Shown one piece after another: positions 7,561 through 16,441 of a DNA stretch of 21,698 nucleotides (position 1 is its first letter; every line of letters starts with the position of its first letter). The translations under genes were made by a program, and so were the position numbers. The stretch comes from SAR202 cluster bacterium. Lineage in GTDB: Bacteria; Chloroflexota; Dehalococcoidia; Lucifugimonadales; UBA1123. The notes beneath the pieces are model-generated. The model ran no database searches and had not been told where the DNA came from. It saw nothing but the letters and a program-made list of their open reading frames with translations. The stretch is from NCBI GenBank assembly GCA_030743915.1, contig JASLRP010000331.1:1-21698 (forward strand), given 5' to 3'.

Positions 7561-7992
7561 GTGTTGGATTTGGCCAGATTCACGACTGTAATTGTCTTGG
7601 GATTACTGCCACTGATCATGGCAGCCGCAGCTTGCCAGAGGCAGGGGGAAATGCGCACGCCCACGCCCTATCAGCGAGGGACCATTCTTCTTCAGAATTG
7701 TGATTATGCAGCAGCCATAGAAAGTTTCGACGAGACCATCAGGATCTATCCCAAGCAAGCGAACGCCTTCTATGGGCGAGGTTATGCCCACGGCAAGCTG
7801 GGCCAGCATGAGCTGGCTTTACAGGACCAAAACGAGGCTATCAGAATCAATCCCAGAAACGGCGGCGCCCACTACTACAGAGGCCTTGCGCACGGCGAGT
7901 TGGGCGACGATCAGAAATCCCAACAGGACATCGAAAAAGCTGAGGAACTGGGGTTCAATATTCCCACGGGTCAAGTAAGACCAGGATGCTGA
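7561..7992 (+). CDS. TPR-repeat lipoprotein
   Basis: The 143-residue protein begins with a lipoprotein signal: hydrophobic VIVLGLLPLIMAAAAC with the lipidated Cys at residue 25, giving a membrane-anchored extracytoplasmic protein. About three tetratricopeptide repeats follow (CDYAAAIESFDETIRIYPKQ, ANAFYGRGYAHGKLGQHELA to RINPRN, and GAHYYRGLAHGELGDDQKS). TPRs usually form protein-binding surfaces. The GTG at 7561 has only a weak purine-rich AGAAGATGAG upstream; TTG codons at 7564 and 7570 are alternatives. It probably shares a transcript with the DUF2269-like gene, whose partner it may be. The partner is an inference only. Confidence 0.8.
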   Translation: MLDLARFTTVIVLGLLPLIMAAAACQRQGEMRTPTPYQRGTILLQNCDYAAAIESFDETIRIYPKQANAFYGRGYAHGKLGQHELALQDQNEAIRINPRNGGAHYYRGLAHGELGDDQKSQQDIEKAEELGFNIPTGQVRPGC

Positions 7993-8000
7993 CACCAGGG

Positions 8001-8033
8001 CGACCAGATGCTTCGCCTCGGATCAGCATGGCG
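8001..8033. repeat. Short intergenic repeat, copy 1
   Basis: CGACCAGATGCTTCGC followed by CTCGGATCAGCATGGCG matches copies at 9415-9446 and 15235-15266. The halves are partly self-complementary (GATGCT against AGCAT). It lies between the convergent lipoprotein and enolase-superfamily genes. Confidence 0.6.
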
Positions 8034-8120
8034 TCATGTTTCATCGAAACATTGTGGTATCACAGGAATCAACTCACATAATCCCTGACACCTGATACCT
8101 AATAACCTGAGAACCCGCCC

Positions 8121-9278
8121 CTACTCCTCCACCAGGTTGGCGTTGATGTAGTCCCAGTCCAACTCGATGCCCATGCCTGGGCCTTGAGGCAGGTGGACGT
8201 AGCCCTCATCGTCCATCGGGTCGCAGGGTTCCAGGAGGTAGGGCGGCGTTACATCGTAGTCCTCGCCGGGCCTGAGCAGTCCGCGCTCGAAGAACTCACA
8301 GGTGTCCTCGGTGGTCGCTCCCAGAATCTGGGCGTTGCCGAAGCCTCCGACGTGCATCTCGCAAGGGATTCCGAAGGACTCGTACATATCGACGGCCTTT
8401 TTGCAGGCGGTGATGCCTCCGAAATTGGTGTCGATGCGCCCGATGTCCGACGCTCCCTGGAGGACCCATTCGGCGCGGCTGTAGTGGGCGTCCGTCGTAA
8501 GCTCTGGAGAGCATATGGCGATGTCCAACTCTCGGCACAGCTTGCGGTACGGCTCGATCCTGCGCTCGTCCATCGGGTGTTCCAGGAAGTAGAAATTCAA
8601 TTTCTCAAGCTCCCGGCCCACCCATACCGACTCGTTGTAAGAATAGACGCTCCACGGGTCCAGCATCAGCGTCATGTCATCGCCCACTGCCTCACGGACG
8701 GCGCGGCAGACCTCCACGTCCTCTTTCGGGAAGGCGGGACGCCGAGGGGTCGGCTCGTTTGTGTGGGGGTCCCAGTAGATGTAGGCGTGGATTTTGTATG
8801 CCTGATAGCCGCGCTCCTTGCACTCCAGGGCGTGCTGGGCGTAATCTTCGGGAGAGCCGAGATTCGGGTACGTGCTGGCATATGCTTTCACCTTCTCCCG
8901 CGCGCCGCCCAGCAGCTTGGCGATGGGGACTCCCGCCATCTGGCCCAGCAGATCCCACAGCGCGCCGTCGATGTTGCCAATCAGAGCTTCCGAGAACCCC
9001 CGATGCCCCAACATCCAGTGCCACAGCCTCTCGCGGTCCAGTGGGTTCTCGCCCACCAGCAGAGGTTTCACCAGGCCTTCCACCTCGGCGGGAGTCGCGC
9101 CGTAAAAGTAGCTATGGCCTCCGCCGATGTTGATGCCCTCGACGCCCTCGTCGGTCTTGACACGGAGGACTCGCTGGACGGCCATGCGCTCCTCGCCGGC
9201 CTGTCCGTAACCCCACCGGGTAGGACTGCCAGTAACCGGAACATTGAAGGGTGTGACTTCGATATCGGTGATTTTCAT
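8121..9278 (-). CDS. Mandelate racemase/muconate lactonizing enzyme family protein (enolase superfamily)
   Basis: The 385-residue protein has the enolase-superfamily layout: an N-terminal capping domain (about 1-125) and a TIM barrel (about 130-370). Predicted magnesium ligands are D207 (MLDPWS), E233 (FLEHPMD) and E259 (SPELTTD). Candidate acid-base residues are K162 in Y-K-I-H, and the D283 (RIDTNFGG)-H309 (EMHVGGFG) pair, as in the mandelate racemase subgroup. The enzyme should abstract a proton alpha to a carboxylate, most likely on a sugar acid or similar compound, either dehydrating or epimerising it. K-x-H instead of K-x-K suggests a dehydratase-like rather than a racemase-like member, but the substrate cannot be assigned. 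ATG 9278 has AGGAG six bases upstream. It appears monocistronic. Confidence 0.9.
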   Translation of the reverse strand: MKITDIEVTPFNVPVTGSPTRWGYGQAGEERMAVQRVLRVKTDEGVEGINIGGGHSYFYGATPAEVEGLVKPLLVGENPLDRERLWHWMLGHRGFSEALIGNIDGALWDLLGQMAGVPIAKLLGGAREKVKAYASTYPNLGSPEDYAQHALECKERGYQAYKIHAYIYWDPHTNEPTPRRPAFPKEDVEVCRAVREAVGDDMTLMLDPWSVYSYNESVWVGRELEKLNFYFLEHPMDERRIEPYRKLCRELDIAICSPELTTDAHYSRAEWVLQGASDIGRIDTNFGGITACKKAVDMYESFGIPCEMHVGGFGNAQILGATTEDTCEFFERGLLRPGEDYDVTPPYLLEPCDPMDDEGYVHLPQGPGMGIELDWDYINANLVEE

Positions 9279-9414
9279 TTCGTCTCCTGTGGGGAGCGGC
9301 TGTCTGCTGTCAGCTTTCAGCCGTTAGATTTTCAGGCGGTCAGGTGTCAGGGCTCGCCACTCTGAGGCGCGGCGAAGAGTCTAATTGTAAGCAGGAAGAC
9401 GCCCGCGGTACCAT

Positions 9415-9446
9415 CGACCAGATGCTTCACTCCGTTCGGCATGGCG
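9415..9446. repeat. Short intergenic repeat, copy 2
   Basis: CGACCAGATGCTTCAC followed by TCCGTTCGGCATGGCG is a slightly degenerate copy of the element at 8001-8033. It lies in the 255-base gap between the kinase and enolase-superfamily genes. Confidence 0.55.
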
Positions 9447-9533
9447 AGGTTGGGTTCCGTAATTAGCGCTACTGGCGGCATTTCACATGGTAGCTCTCTC
9501 TGAGGTTGGCGCTGGACGATGCTTCGTTTGCAG

Positions 9534-12500
9534 TCACGCTTTGAGGATATCGCGTTTGGATAGAACTCGCTCCATGAGGGGACGCATGCCCAGGTCGGTG
9601 GAGATTTGCAGGGCTTCGTCGAGCATGGATACAGCTTTCTCTGAGTCTCCGGGTTCGTTGCGCTCCAGGAGCATGTCGGAATAGTCGTGGAGAGACCAGG
9701 CAAGTTGTGGACGGTATTCTGCCGTGCGACAGAAAGCCAGTGCGTCCTCAAAGTGGGAAGCCGATGTGTCAACCTCACCTATCGTACGGGCGAGCAGGCC
9801 GAGCAGACGATCGATGGACGTGTTCGAGTGGTCTTGCACGGTGTGTCTCCAAGGTTCCATCTCAGAGTACTGAGTTTTTGCCGCGGACCGGTCATCCTGC
9901 GCGACCGCGATCAGCGACAGGGCCATGTTGGCTTCCGTCCTGCTATAGGGATGTGATGTAGTGGACGAGAGGTACGACCTGGCGCCCAGCTTGAACCTTT
10001 CTACGTCGCCGGCGGCTTCTCCGCTGAACAGGCCAGTCAAAGCCACCGCTACGTGAGACTCCACCGGCCCTGGCGGCCGCGATCCCATCAGGCGTTCCAG
10101 CGTCTCCATGCATTCCTCGCCACCACTGTAGTCGCCGACCGAGTATTCCAGTAAGAGTTTGGCTTCCCATAGATAGCCGTGAGAAGGATTCAATCCAAGA
10201 CCACGGTCAATCACTTCACGGGCGGCATCCCACTTTCCCTTGACCAGAAAAACCAGGGAGTTGATCCAGAGAGCTGCAACCAGACCGGCAGGGTGCCGAG
10301 CCCGTTCAGCCATAGTGAGCATGGCCGACGAGTTAACCTGCGCTCCTTCCATGTCACCGACTGAAAGGTTGGCGCCGACCACACACATCCGTGAGAACGA
10401 TTCAAGGTTGGGATCGTCAAGTTCCCGATTCAACTCAGCCGCCCGCCCGTCGAGGGCGATGCACTGCTGGGGTTGCAGATAGAAAAAGGCAATTCTCCCG
10501 GCGCGGGCCAGCGTCCACATTTCCAGGGCCTGATCACCTTCACGTCTGGCGATGGTCAGTGTGCGTTCGAAGTTGTTTTGAGCATTGTCATACTCGCCCA
10601 ACCGCAGGGCCCGATAGAAACCCCACTGCGACAACAATCGTGCTTCATCGATTGAGTCTTCTTGGACGATCTCTAACGCGCTGGAAATCAATTCTGGAAC
10701 TCCAGTAAATCCCACACCGAACGGGTGGGTGGCTACTTCCACAGCGCTCGAAATGTCCCCAGCCTGTCTGAAGTATTCGAACGCAGATACCAAGTTGCCA
10801 TGCGCATCTTCCGTCTGAAGCAGTGAGGTCTGCGCGCGACCAAGCGCGAACAAGAGTTTGGCCTTCTCCCGGTCCATCTCTCGATTTTCTTTGGCTGACA
10901 ATGCCCGTTCAAAATAGCCATGCGCCTCCTCAAACGCGAAGTCATTCATCGCCCGCTCACCTGCCATCAGCGAATACATGACCATATTTTCTGGACCCGC
11001 GACCGCCACGGCCTCCAACGAGTGATAGGCCAACTCTGCGCAATGCGCGTCCACGTCTCCTGCGTATATCTTCTCCAAGGCCTCCATGATCCGAGCATGC
11101 AGCCTCACCCGCCGTGTTAGCGACAGTTCATCCACCAGCGTTTCCTGTACCAGTAACTGAGAAAACTGGTAGCGGCCCACGCCATCGGGCAGTTCCTCGA
11201 TCACGCGCGCGCTGAGTCCTTCTTCCAATACATCCAAAAGCGCGTCCTGGTTGAGGTCGTCGCTCAGGGCGTCCAACTGCTCCAGGGTGAATTCCCGACC
11301 GATAACCGATGCGATCGTGAGCGTCTCGTTGCACCTCTCCGAAAGCCGGTTTAGCCGTCGACCTAACACCTCTCGCACTCCTTCAGGAACACGAATCTCC
11401 CACGAGTCTCGCTCCCTGACCTGCGCAGGGGTCAGATCCCCTTCCTGCGCTAACAGACGGACCACTTCGGTTACAAAGAGAGGATTGCCATCTGTCTGAC
11501 CGTGAACCGCCTGCACTAGACTATCGGTAGGGTTGATATCAGAGGTCATTTCGATGAAACGTTGGACATCATCGGAGGTCAGGCCATGCAGTCTCACTCT
11601 CTCGAACAGGGTTTCCCGGATCAGCTCGCCAAGCGTCTCTACCAGCGGATGTCTGCGGCCCAGATCAGCATCACGGTACGTCCCGACAATCAGTATTCTG
11701 GTTCCTGACAGTTCTCTGGCAATGAATTGGAGGAGCAAAAGCGACGGAACGTCTGACCATTGCAGATCATCGAGCAGGATAATCAATGGTTGTTTTCCAG
11801 AGGCTGTCTTCAGGAAGGCGCAGACAGAGTCGAACAATCGGAAGCGCTCCTGCTCGGGGTCGTTGAGTTGGAGCGGAAGGCTGACGTCGGGTGAACGATT
11901 CCTGATGTCGGAAACGATCTCTACCAAGTCGCCAACGCTGGCTCCCAGTTCGGTCCCCAGCGCTTCGCCGTCCGAATCCTGCACATAGCTTCTGAACGCT
12001 TGCACCCACGGCCAGTATGGCGGGACTCCCTGCTCTTCGTAGCACCGACCTCGCAACACCTGACATCCTCGGAGTCCAGCGTAAGTCGCAAGCTCCTGAG
12101 CGGTGCGAGTTTTGCCGATGCCCGGCTCTCCGACGAGCGTGACCATGCGGCCTCGGCCGCCTAAAGCGTCCTCCAGAGCCGCTTTGAGGTCGTCCATCTC
12201 ACGCTGACGGCCTACGAACACATCGCCTGCCAGCGAGTCCAGAACATTCAACGCCACCTCAGGCTCGGTGATGCTCTGCTCTGAGGAGGATACATCCACG
12301 GCTTCCAGAGCGGCCAGAACGTCGGATGCAGACTCTGGCCTCTCCGAAGGGTCTTTCGACAGCAGCCGCATGATGAGGGCTTCCAGAGGTCGTGGGCAGT
12401 CGCTCCGATGCCACGTCGGCGCCACGGGTGGCGTGTTGATGTGCTGGCCGATGATGGCTATGTTGTCGTCTCCCAGAAACGGAGGACGTCCGCATACCAT

Positions 12501-13355
12501 CTCGTAGAGCATGGCTCCCAGAGAGTACAGGTCAGCCCTCGGCGTTACATCGCTGCCCATCGCCTGCTCCGGTGGCATGTAGGAGACGGTGCCCACCATC
12601 ATGCCTTCGGCAGTGAGGCGCGAGCGGTCAAGAGACACCGCGAGACCAAAGTCCCCTATCTTGGCGATCCCGTCCTCTGTGAGCCAGACGTTACCAGGCT
12701 TGAGATCGCGATGGATGATGCCGCGCGAGTGGGCGAATTCTAAACCCCGGCAAGTCTCGACGGCTATGGAGATGGCTTGCTCAAGGGAGAGTCGTCCACC
12801 CTCTGCATCCTCCAGAACGCCTTCGACGTCGCCGCCTCCCAGAAGCTCCACGACCATGAAAGGCCGGCCTTCGTGTTCTCCCAGATCGAACACTGTGACG
12901 ATGTGAGGATGAGAGCCGAGCCGACCCATCGCCTGAGCCTCGCGGGATATGCGAGAACGGGACACGTTGTCCAGCCCTTCGGTCTTGATGAGGGCGAAGG
13001 CCACATCTCTATCCAGAAGCGTGTCCTGAGCGAGATAGACCATCTTCTTGCCACCCTCTCCCAAGAACCTCTGCACCTGATATCGTCCATCAGAGAAGGA
13101 CGTGGGCTGGGCGCTACTTGACTCGGACGGTTGGGGCGAAGAAGCGGACCCTCGTTCTGCTTCTGGAGCGTCTGTTCCTACACCCAGAACTCGCTGGGCC
13201 GCCGTGATGAACGACATAGCGTCAGCATTTTCAGGGTCAAATGCTAGAACCTCGGTGGCAAGGGTCTGGACTTGCTCCCAGTTCCGGTTGTCTGCCTCCT
13301 GCTCTACCTGGTCTAGGAGACGGTCGATTCGGCGTTGTATGCGATCGCTGACCAT
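9534..13355 (-). CDS. Large Ser/Thr protein kinase-AAA ATPase-TPR signalling protein
   Basis: This is a multidomain regulator of 1273 residues. Residues 1-60 form a TPR-like helical pair, then a low-complexity Ser/Pro linker (about 61-88). The kinase domain (about 91-350) has the loop LGEGGKKMVY, K124 (FALIKTE), HRDLKPGN (215-222) and DFG (235-237), so it should be catalytically active. A STAND/AAA-type ATPase follows, with VGRQREM, Walker A GEPGIGKT (409-416) and Walker B IILLDDLQW (about 525-532). The C-terminal 500 residues are helical TPR-like repeats. The architecture resembles PknK and bacterial adenylate-cyclase/LuxR-type ATPase sensors without an output domain. The ATG at 13355 is preferred over in-frame codons up to 13451 because the best promoter (13388-13416) lies just upstream and homologous proteins start with a similar MVSxRIQRRID sequence. 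The target is unknown; the divergent MFS gene is one candidate. Confidence 0.9.
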   Translation of the reverse strand: MVSDRIQRRIDRLLDQVEQEADNRNWEQVQTLATEVLAFDPENADAMSFITAAQRVLGVGTDAPEAERGSASSPQPSESSSAQPTSFSDGRYQVQRFLGEGGKKMVYLAQDTLLDRDVAFALIKTEGLDNVSRSRISREAQAMGRLGSHPHIVTVFDLGEHEGRPFMVVELLGGGDVEGVLEDAEGGRLSLEQAISIAVETCRGLEFAHSRGIIHRDLKPGNVWLTEDGIAKIGDFGLAVSLDRSRLTAEGMMVGTVSYMPPEQAMGSDVTPRADLYSLGAMLYEMVCGRPPFLGDDNIAIIGQHINTPPVAPTWHRSDCPRPLEALIMRLLSKDPSERPESASDVLAALEAVDVSSSEQSITEPEVALNVLDSLAGDVFVGRQREMDDLKAALEDALGGRGRMVTLVGEPGIGKTRTAQELATYAGLRGCQVLRGRCYEEQGVPPYWPWVQAFRSYVQDSDGEALGTELGASVGDLVEIVSDIRNRSPDVSLPLQLNDPEQERFRLFDSVCAFLKTASGKQPLIILLDDLQWSDVPSLLLLQFIARELSGTRILIVGTYRDADLGRRHPLVETLGELIRETLFERVRLHGLTSDDVQRFIEMTSDINPTDSLVQAVHGQTDGNPLFVTEVVRLLAQEGDLTPAQVRERDSWEIRVPEGVREVLGRRLNRLSERCNETLTIASVIGREFTLEQLDALSDDLNQDALLDVLEEGLSARVIEELPDGVGRYQFSQLLVQETLVDELSLTRRVRLHARIMEALEKIYAGDVDAHCAELAYHSLEAVAVAGPENMVMYSLMAGERAMNDFAFEEAHGYFERALSAKENREMDREKAKLLFALGRAQTSLLQTEDAHGNLVSAFEYFRQAGDISSAVEVATHPFGVGFTGVPELISSALEIVQEDSIDEARLLSQWGFYRALRLGEYDNAQNNFERTLTIARREGDQALEMWTLARAGRIAFFYLQPQQCIALDGRAAELNRELDDPNLESFSRMCVVGANLSVGDMEGAQVNSSAMLTMAERARHPAGLVAALWINSLVFLVKGKWDAAREVIDRGLGLNPSHGYLWEAKLLLEYSVGDYSGGEECMETLERLMGSRPPGPVESHVAVALTGLFSGEAAGDVERFKLGARSYLSSTTSHPYSRTEANMALSLIAVAQDDRSAAKTQYSEMEPWRHTVQDHSNTSIDRLLGLLARTIGEVDTSASHFEDALAFCRTAEYRPQLAWSLHDYSDMLLERNEPGDSEKAVSMLDEALQISTDLGMRPLMERVLSKRDILKA

Positions 13356-13387
13356 AAGTTCTCGACTGTGCGATTGTGTTGAATCGA

Positions 13388-13416
13388 AGGATACTTCCCG
13401 TTCGATGGAGTGGCAA
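13388..13416 (-). promoter_or_regulatory. Putative promoter of the kinase gene
   Basis: On the minus strand TTGCCA (13411-13416), a 17-base spacer and TATCCT (13388-13393) predict a transcript starting near 13381, about 26 bases before ATG 13355. Confidence 0.55.
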
Positions 13417-13504
13417 GTCCATACACGGGAGTCCGGCAAGAAATTCGGCAATACTGGTCACCCGGGCCGCACGGTTTCGCGCAAATGATGAACACAGAAG
13501 ATTC

Positions 13505-13533
13505 TTGCTCCACATAGGCGCTAATGCTAGAGT
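13505..13533 (+). promoter_or_regulatory. Putative promoter of the MFS transporter gene
   Basis: TTGCTC (13505-13510), 17 bases and TAGAGT (13528-13533), with an extended -10 (TGCTAGAGT). It diverges from the kinase promoter, with about 90 bases between the two -35 boxes. Confidence 0.55.
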
Positions 13534-13572
13534 GAACAATACGGCAATGCACGACGTGGGGAGGCCCGGATA

Positions 13573-14886
13573 TTGGAGCGTTCTACCGCCCGCAAGGGGA
13601 TATTCTACGGTTGGTTTGTTCTGGCCGCGGGTTTCTTCGCGCTGTTTATGGCCACAGGAGCCAGGAACGGCTTCGGAGTTTTTATCATCCCGTTAACTGA
13701 CGAGTTCGGATGGAGTCGCGGTTCGCTGTCATTGGCGATTGCGATCGGATGGGGGATGAACGGACTCAGTCAGCCCTTCGTCGGCAGGCTTTTTGACCGA
13801 TTTGGCGGACGCGCTGTCATATCGACGAGTCTCATAATTCTCGGCATCAGCACGATACTGCTCAATCGCACCAATAACCTGTGGTTCCTTATCGTGGTTT
13901 ACGGACTGATAATGTCCACAGCCTCCAGCGGCGCGTCTCTGGTGACGGTCCACGCGCTACTTTCTAAGTGGTTCTATCGCAGGCGGGGCCTCGCAATAAG
14001 CATCAGCACTGCTGGAGGATCGGCCGGGTCGATGATTCTGGCGCCCTTCACCACGTACATGATTCTTTGGGCCGGATGGCGAATATCCTGGGTTGTGCTG
14101 GGCGGGTTCGTCCTATTACTGGCGCTGCCGATGGCGTTTTTCTTTATACGCGACGACCCTTCCAAGATAGGTGAATCTCCAGATGGCGACGAACGTCCGC
14201 CTGATCAGGAGCCTGGAGTCGCTTTCGAACGGCCGCGCGCGCCTTTGGAAAAGAACAGCTGGCAGGAATCGTTCAACACCCAGCCGATCTGGCAGATGAC
14301 GGGTGCCTACTTCGTATGCGGAATGACCACCGCCATTATCGCAGCTCACTATGTCCCCTTTGCCGTTGACCGGGGAGCGTCGCCTGAGATGGCGGCGTTC
14401 GCCTTCGGGCTGATGACCGGGCTGAACGTGGTGGGCGTGATAGTAGTGGGAATCATATCGGACATAGTTGGCCGAAAGTACCTGCTGGGCGTGATGTATG
14501 CCACCAGGGGTTTGGCCTACGCCATGCTGATATTGGCGCCGGGGGTGATTGGCATCTGGGGCTTCGCCATTATCGCTGGATTCTCGTGGGTCGCAACTGC
14601 GTCGCTGACTTCGTCGCTCACAGCAGACATATATGGATTGCGCAATTTGGGGACGCTGGGTGGGATAGCCACCTTGTCCCACCAGTTGGGCGGCGCGCTG
14701 AGCATCTACATGGGCGGCGTGCTGTACGACTATTTTGGCTCATACAACGTGCCGTTCTCCATCGCAGGCTCGCTGCTGCTGTTCGCCACCATTTTCTCCT
14801 TCAGCATCCGAGAGAAGCAATACTCGTCGAGGTTCCAAACTGGGCCTGCTCAATCTGCATCCGCTCCCGCTGGTGACGGCGATTAG
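13573..14886 (+). CDS. Major facilitator superfamily transporter
   Basis: This 437-residue inner-membrane secondary transporter has about 12 helices in two bundles. Helix 1 ends in GARNGFGVFIIPLTDEFGW, typical of oxalate/formate antiporter and monocarboxylate-type members. The loop 2-3 motif is GRLFDRFGGRAV, and helix 5 has STAGGSAGSMILAPF. A central cytoplasmic loop (about residues 200-235) is rich in Asp, Pro and Glu, and the second half repeats the signature (DIVGRKYLLG). A carboxylate substrate is a reasonable guess only. The TTG start at 13573 is supported by GTGGGGAGG about eight bases upstream. It is divergent from the kinase gene and followed after 23 bases by a small membrane protein. 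Confidence 0.88.
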   Translation: MERSTARKGIFYGWFVLAAGFFALFMATGARNGFGVFIIPLTDEFGWSRGSLSLAIAIGWGMNGLSQPFVGRLFDRFGGRAVISTSLIILGISTILLNRTNNLWFLIVVYGLIMSTASSGASLVTVHALLSKWFYRRRGLAISISTAGGSAGSMILAPFTTYMILWAGWRISWVVLGGFVLLLALPMAFFFIRDDPSKIGESPDGDERPPDQEPGVAFERPRAPLEKNSWQESFNTQPIWQMTGAYFVCGMTTAIIAAHYVPFAVDRGASPEMAAFAFGLMTGLNVVGVIVVGIISDIVGRKYLLGVMYATRGLAYAMLILAPGVIGIWGFAIIAGFSWVATASLTSSLTADIYGLRNLGTLGGIATLSHQLGGALSIYMGGVLYDYFGSYNVPFSIAGSLLLFATIFSFSIREKQYSSRFQTGPAQSASAPAGDGD

Positions 14887-14909
14887 GATGGGATTGAGGT
14901 CTGCCTGAG

Positions 14910-15113
14910 ATGCTTCCGCTGCTGGCCGGCCTGGCTCATCACGCAGAACCCGGCGACCCTGTTCTGCTTTCCTGGATTCAGGACAGGATAGACGCTCTCG
15001 TCGGTCTGGAGGCTGAGGCCATCGTAATTGTGCTGGGGGCCGTCATTGTAATGATTCCACTGGCGATAATGGCATTGTTCGTAGTCCAGCGCGCTCGCCA
15101 GCGGAGGATGTAG
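14910..15113 (+). CDS. Small single-span membrane protein
   Basis: This 67-residue protein has an N-terminal mildly hydrophobic, His-containing stretch, a predicted helix, and one clear membrane span (AIVIVLGAVIVMIPLAIMALFVV, about residues 38-60) followed by a basic tail (QRARQRRM), giving an N-out, C-in orientation by the positive-inside rule. Upstream GAGG is about ten bases from the ATG, only a modest ribosome binding site. It follows the MFS gene by 23 bases and is probably co-transcribed. Small proteins of this type sometimes assist a transporter, but no such role can be shown here. Confidence 0.6.
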   Translation: MLPLLAGLAHHAEPGDPVLLSWIQDRIDALVGLEAEAIVIVLGAVIVMIPLAIMALFVVQRARQRRM

Positions 15114-15234
15114 AGCGAGGCGCTCAGGTGTCCGGGATGGCTTTCAGCACTCAAAATTCAGCCGTCAGCCAACGCCATTCTGAGATTGAAATCGAAGAAT
15201 TTCGCCGTCCATAAGGCAACATTTGCCCCATCAT

Positions 15235-15266
15235 CGACCGGATGCTTCGCCGTCGCTCAGCATGGC
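15235..15266. repeat. Short intergenic repeat, copy 3
   Basis: CGACCGGATGCTTCGC followed by CGTCGCTCAGCATGGC is the third copy of the element at 8001 and 9415, again between convergent genes. Confidence 0.6.
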
Positions 15267-15309
15267 AAAGTTCGGTCGCTCCCATCTTACGGGGCTTCGA
15301 GACCCTCTA

Positions 15310-16440
15310 TTAAAAATCCAGCGTCTCGGCCATGCGCTTGCGGTGGAACCTGGGGTCGCCCATGTAGTGATACAGCGTGCGGGACATCTTGGTGTGCAGC
15401 GTCAGGCCGTACTCTTTCATGACGCCGATTCCGGCGTGGACCTCGTGGGCTGCATTGCAGGCCTGATAGTACCCCTCGGTGGTTACGGCCTTGGCGAGGT
15501 GGATGCTGGTGTTCAGTCCATTATCCACGAGCCTTTCCGAGTCCAGTTTCCACAGGGCCTCGTAAGTCGTCCATCGGGCGGCGTCCAGGTGATTGACGAT
15601 GTTCACGATGTGGTCCTGCACTCTCTGAAACCTACCGATGGGGTTGCTGAACTGAATCCGAGTCCGGGAGTACTCCAGCGTCATGTCGAACACCGCCTGC
15701 GCTCCTCCGACCTGGTAGGCGCACAGGATGGGGATGGCCTTCTGTAATGCTCTTTGAAGGGGTTGCCAGGCTGAACCCGGCTCTCCCAGCACGGCGTCGG
15801 CGGGGACCTCCACCGAGTCGAAATTCACCTCTCCGACCCAACCCATGAATCCAGAGAGCAGTCGAGTCGAGACTCCGGGCGTGTTGGCGTCCACCATCAT
15901 CAGCGTGATGCCCTCGTGGCCACGCGCTCGAACGGCGGTTATGAGGGTAGTGGCCGATGCCGCGTCGTGAACGAACAGCTTGGTGCCGCTGAGAACGTAT
16001 CCGTTGTCGGTGGGCTGGGCGCGCATGGACACAGACTCCGGCCCCCAGCCGAAGTCAGGCTCGGTGAGGGCCAGTGAGGCAATTTCTCTGCCGAGAGCTA
16101 TGGATGGCAGGTACCGCTGGCGTTGCTCCTCGGTCCCGGCCTCCAGAACGGTGAGGGCGCCCAGGACTCCCGACGAGAAGAAGGGCCCTGACAGCGGGCC
16201 TGCGCCCATCTGCTCATAGACGACGGCTGCATCGGTCAGCGAACTGCCTGCGCCTCCGTACTGCTCTGGCACCAGCATTCCCAGCCATCCGATCTCGGAT
16301 GCCTTCTGCCACAGTTCGTCGGAGTATCCGGACTCGGTCTCCTCAAGCTCCAGCAGGGCGTCTTTGGGGGCCTCGCGCTCCATGAAATCCCGCGCCGTGG
16401 TCTTGAGTAGTTCCTGTTGTTCGGTCAGTGAGAGGTCCAT
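15310..16440 (-). CDS. Acyl-CoA dehydrogenase family protein (probable partner subunit)
   Basis: This 376-residue flavoprotein has the acyl-CoA dehydrogenase order: N-terminal helical domain (MDLSLTEQQELLK, WLGMLVPEQYGGAG), middle beta domain with the flavin and substrate motif ALTEPDFGWG, and C-terminal helices (TRIQFSNPIGRFQRVQDHI, AHEVHAGIGVMKEYGLTLH). It should oxidise an acyl-CoA at the alpha-beta bond and pass electrons to electron-transfer flavoprotein. ATG 16440 is preferred: the HEPN gene stop TAA (16442-16444) is one base before it, so translation is probably coupled; the GTG at 16452 lies inside that gene. It is the last gene of the minus-strand operon. With the dehydrogenase at 17259-18491 it may form a mixed alpha/beta complex of the kind known from actinobacterial sterol degradation. 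That pairing is inference. Confidence 0.9.
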   Translation of the reverse strand: MDLSLTEQQELLKTTARDFMEREAPKDALLELEETESGYSDELWQKASEIGWLGMLVPEQYGGAGSSLTDAAVVYEQMGAGPLSGPFFSSGVLGALTVLEAGTEEQRQRYLPSIALGREIASLALTEPDFGWGPESVSMRAQPTDNGYVLSGTKLFVHDAASATTLITAVRARGHEGITLMMVDANTPGVSTRLLSGFMGWVGEVNFDSVEVPADAVLGEPGSAWQPLQRALQKAIPILCAYQVGGAQAVFDMTLEYSRTRIQFSNPIGRFQRVQDHIVNIVNHLDAARWTTYEALWKLDSERLVDNGLNTSIHLAKAVTTEGYYQACNAAHEVHAGIGVMKEYGLTLHTKMSRTLYHYMGDPRFHRKRMAETLDF

Positions 16441-16441
16441 A

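Noticed and set aside
8184..9365. Long open frame (393 codons) antisense to the enolase-superfamily gene
   Set aside because: It lies fully opposite a gene with clear catalytic motifs, has no recognisable domain, and high-GC codons often leave the opposite strand open.
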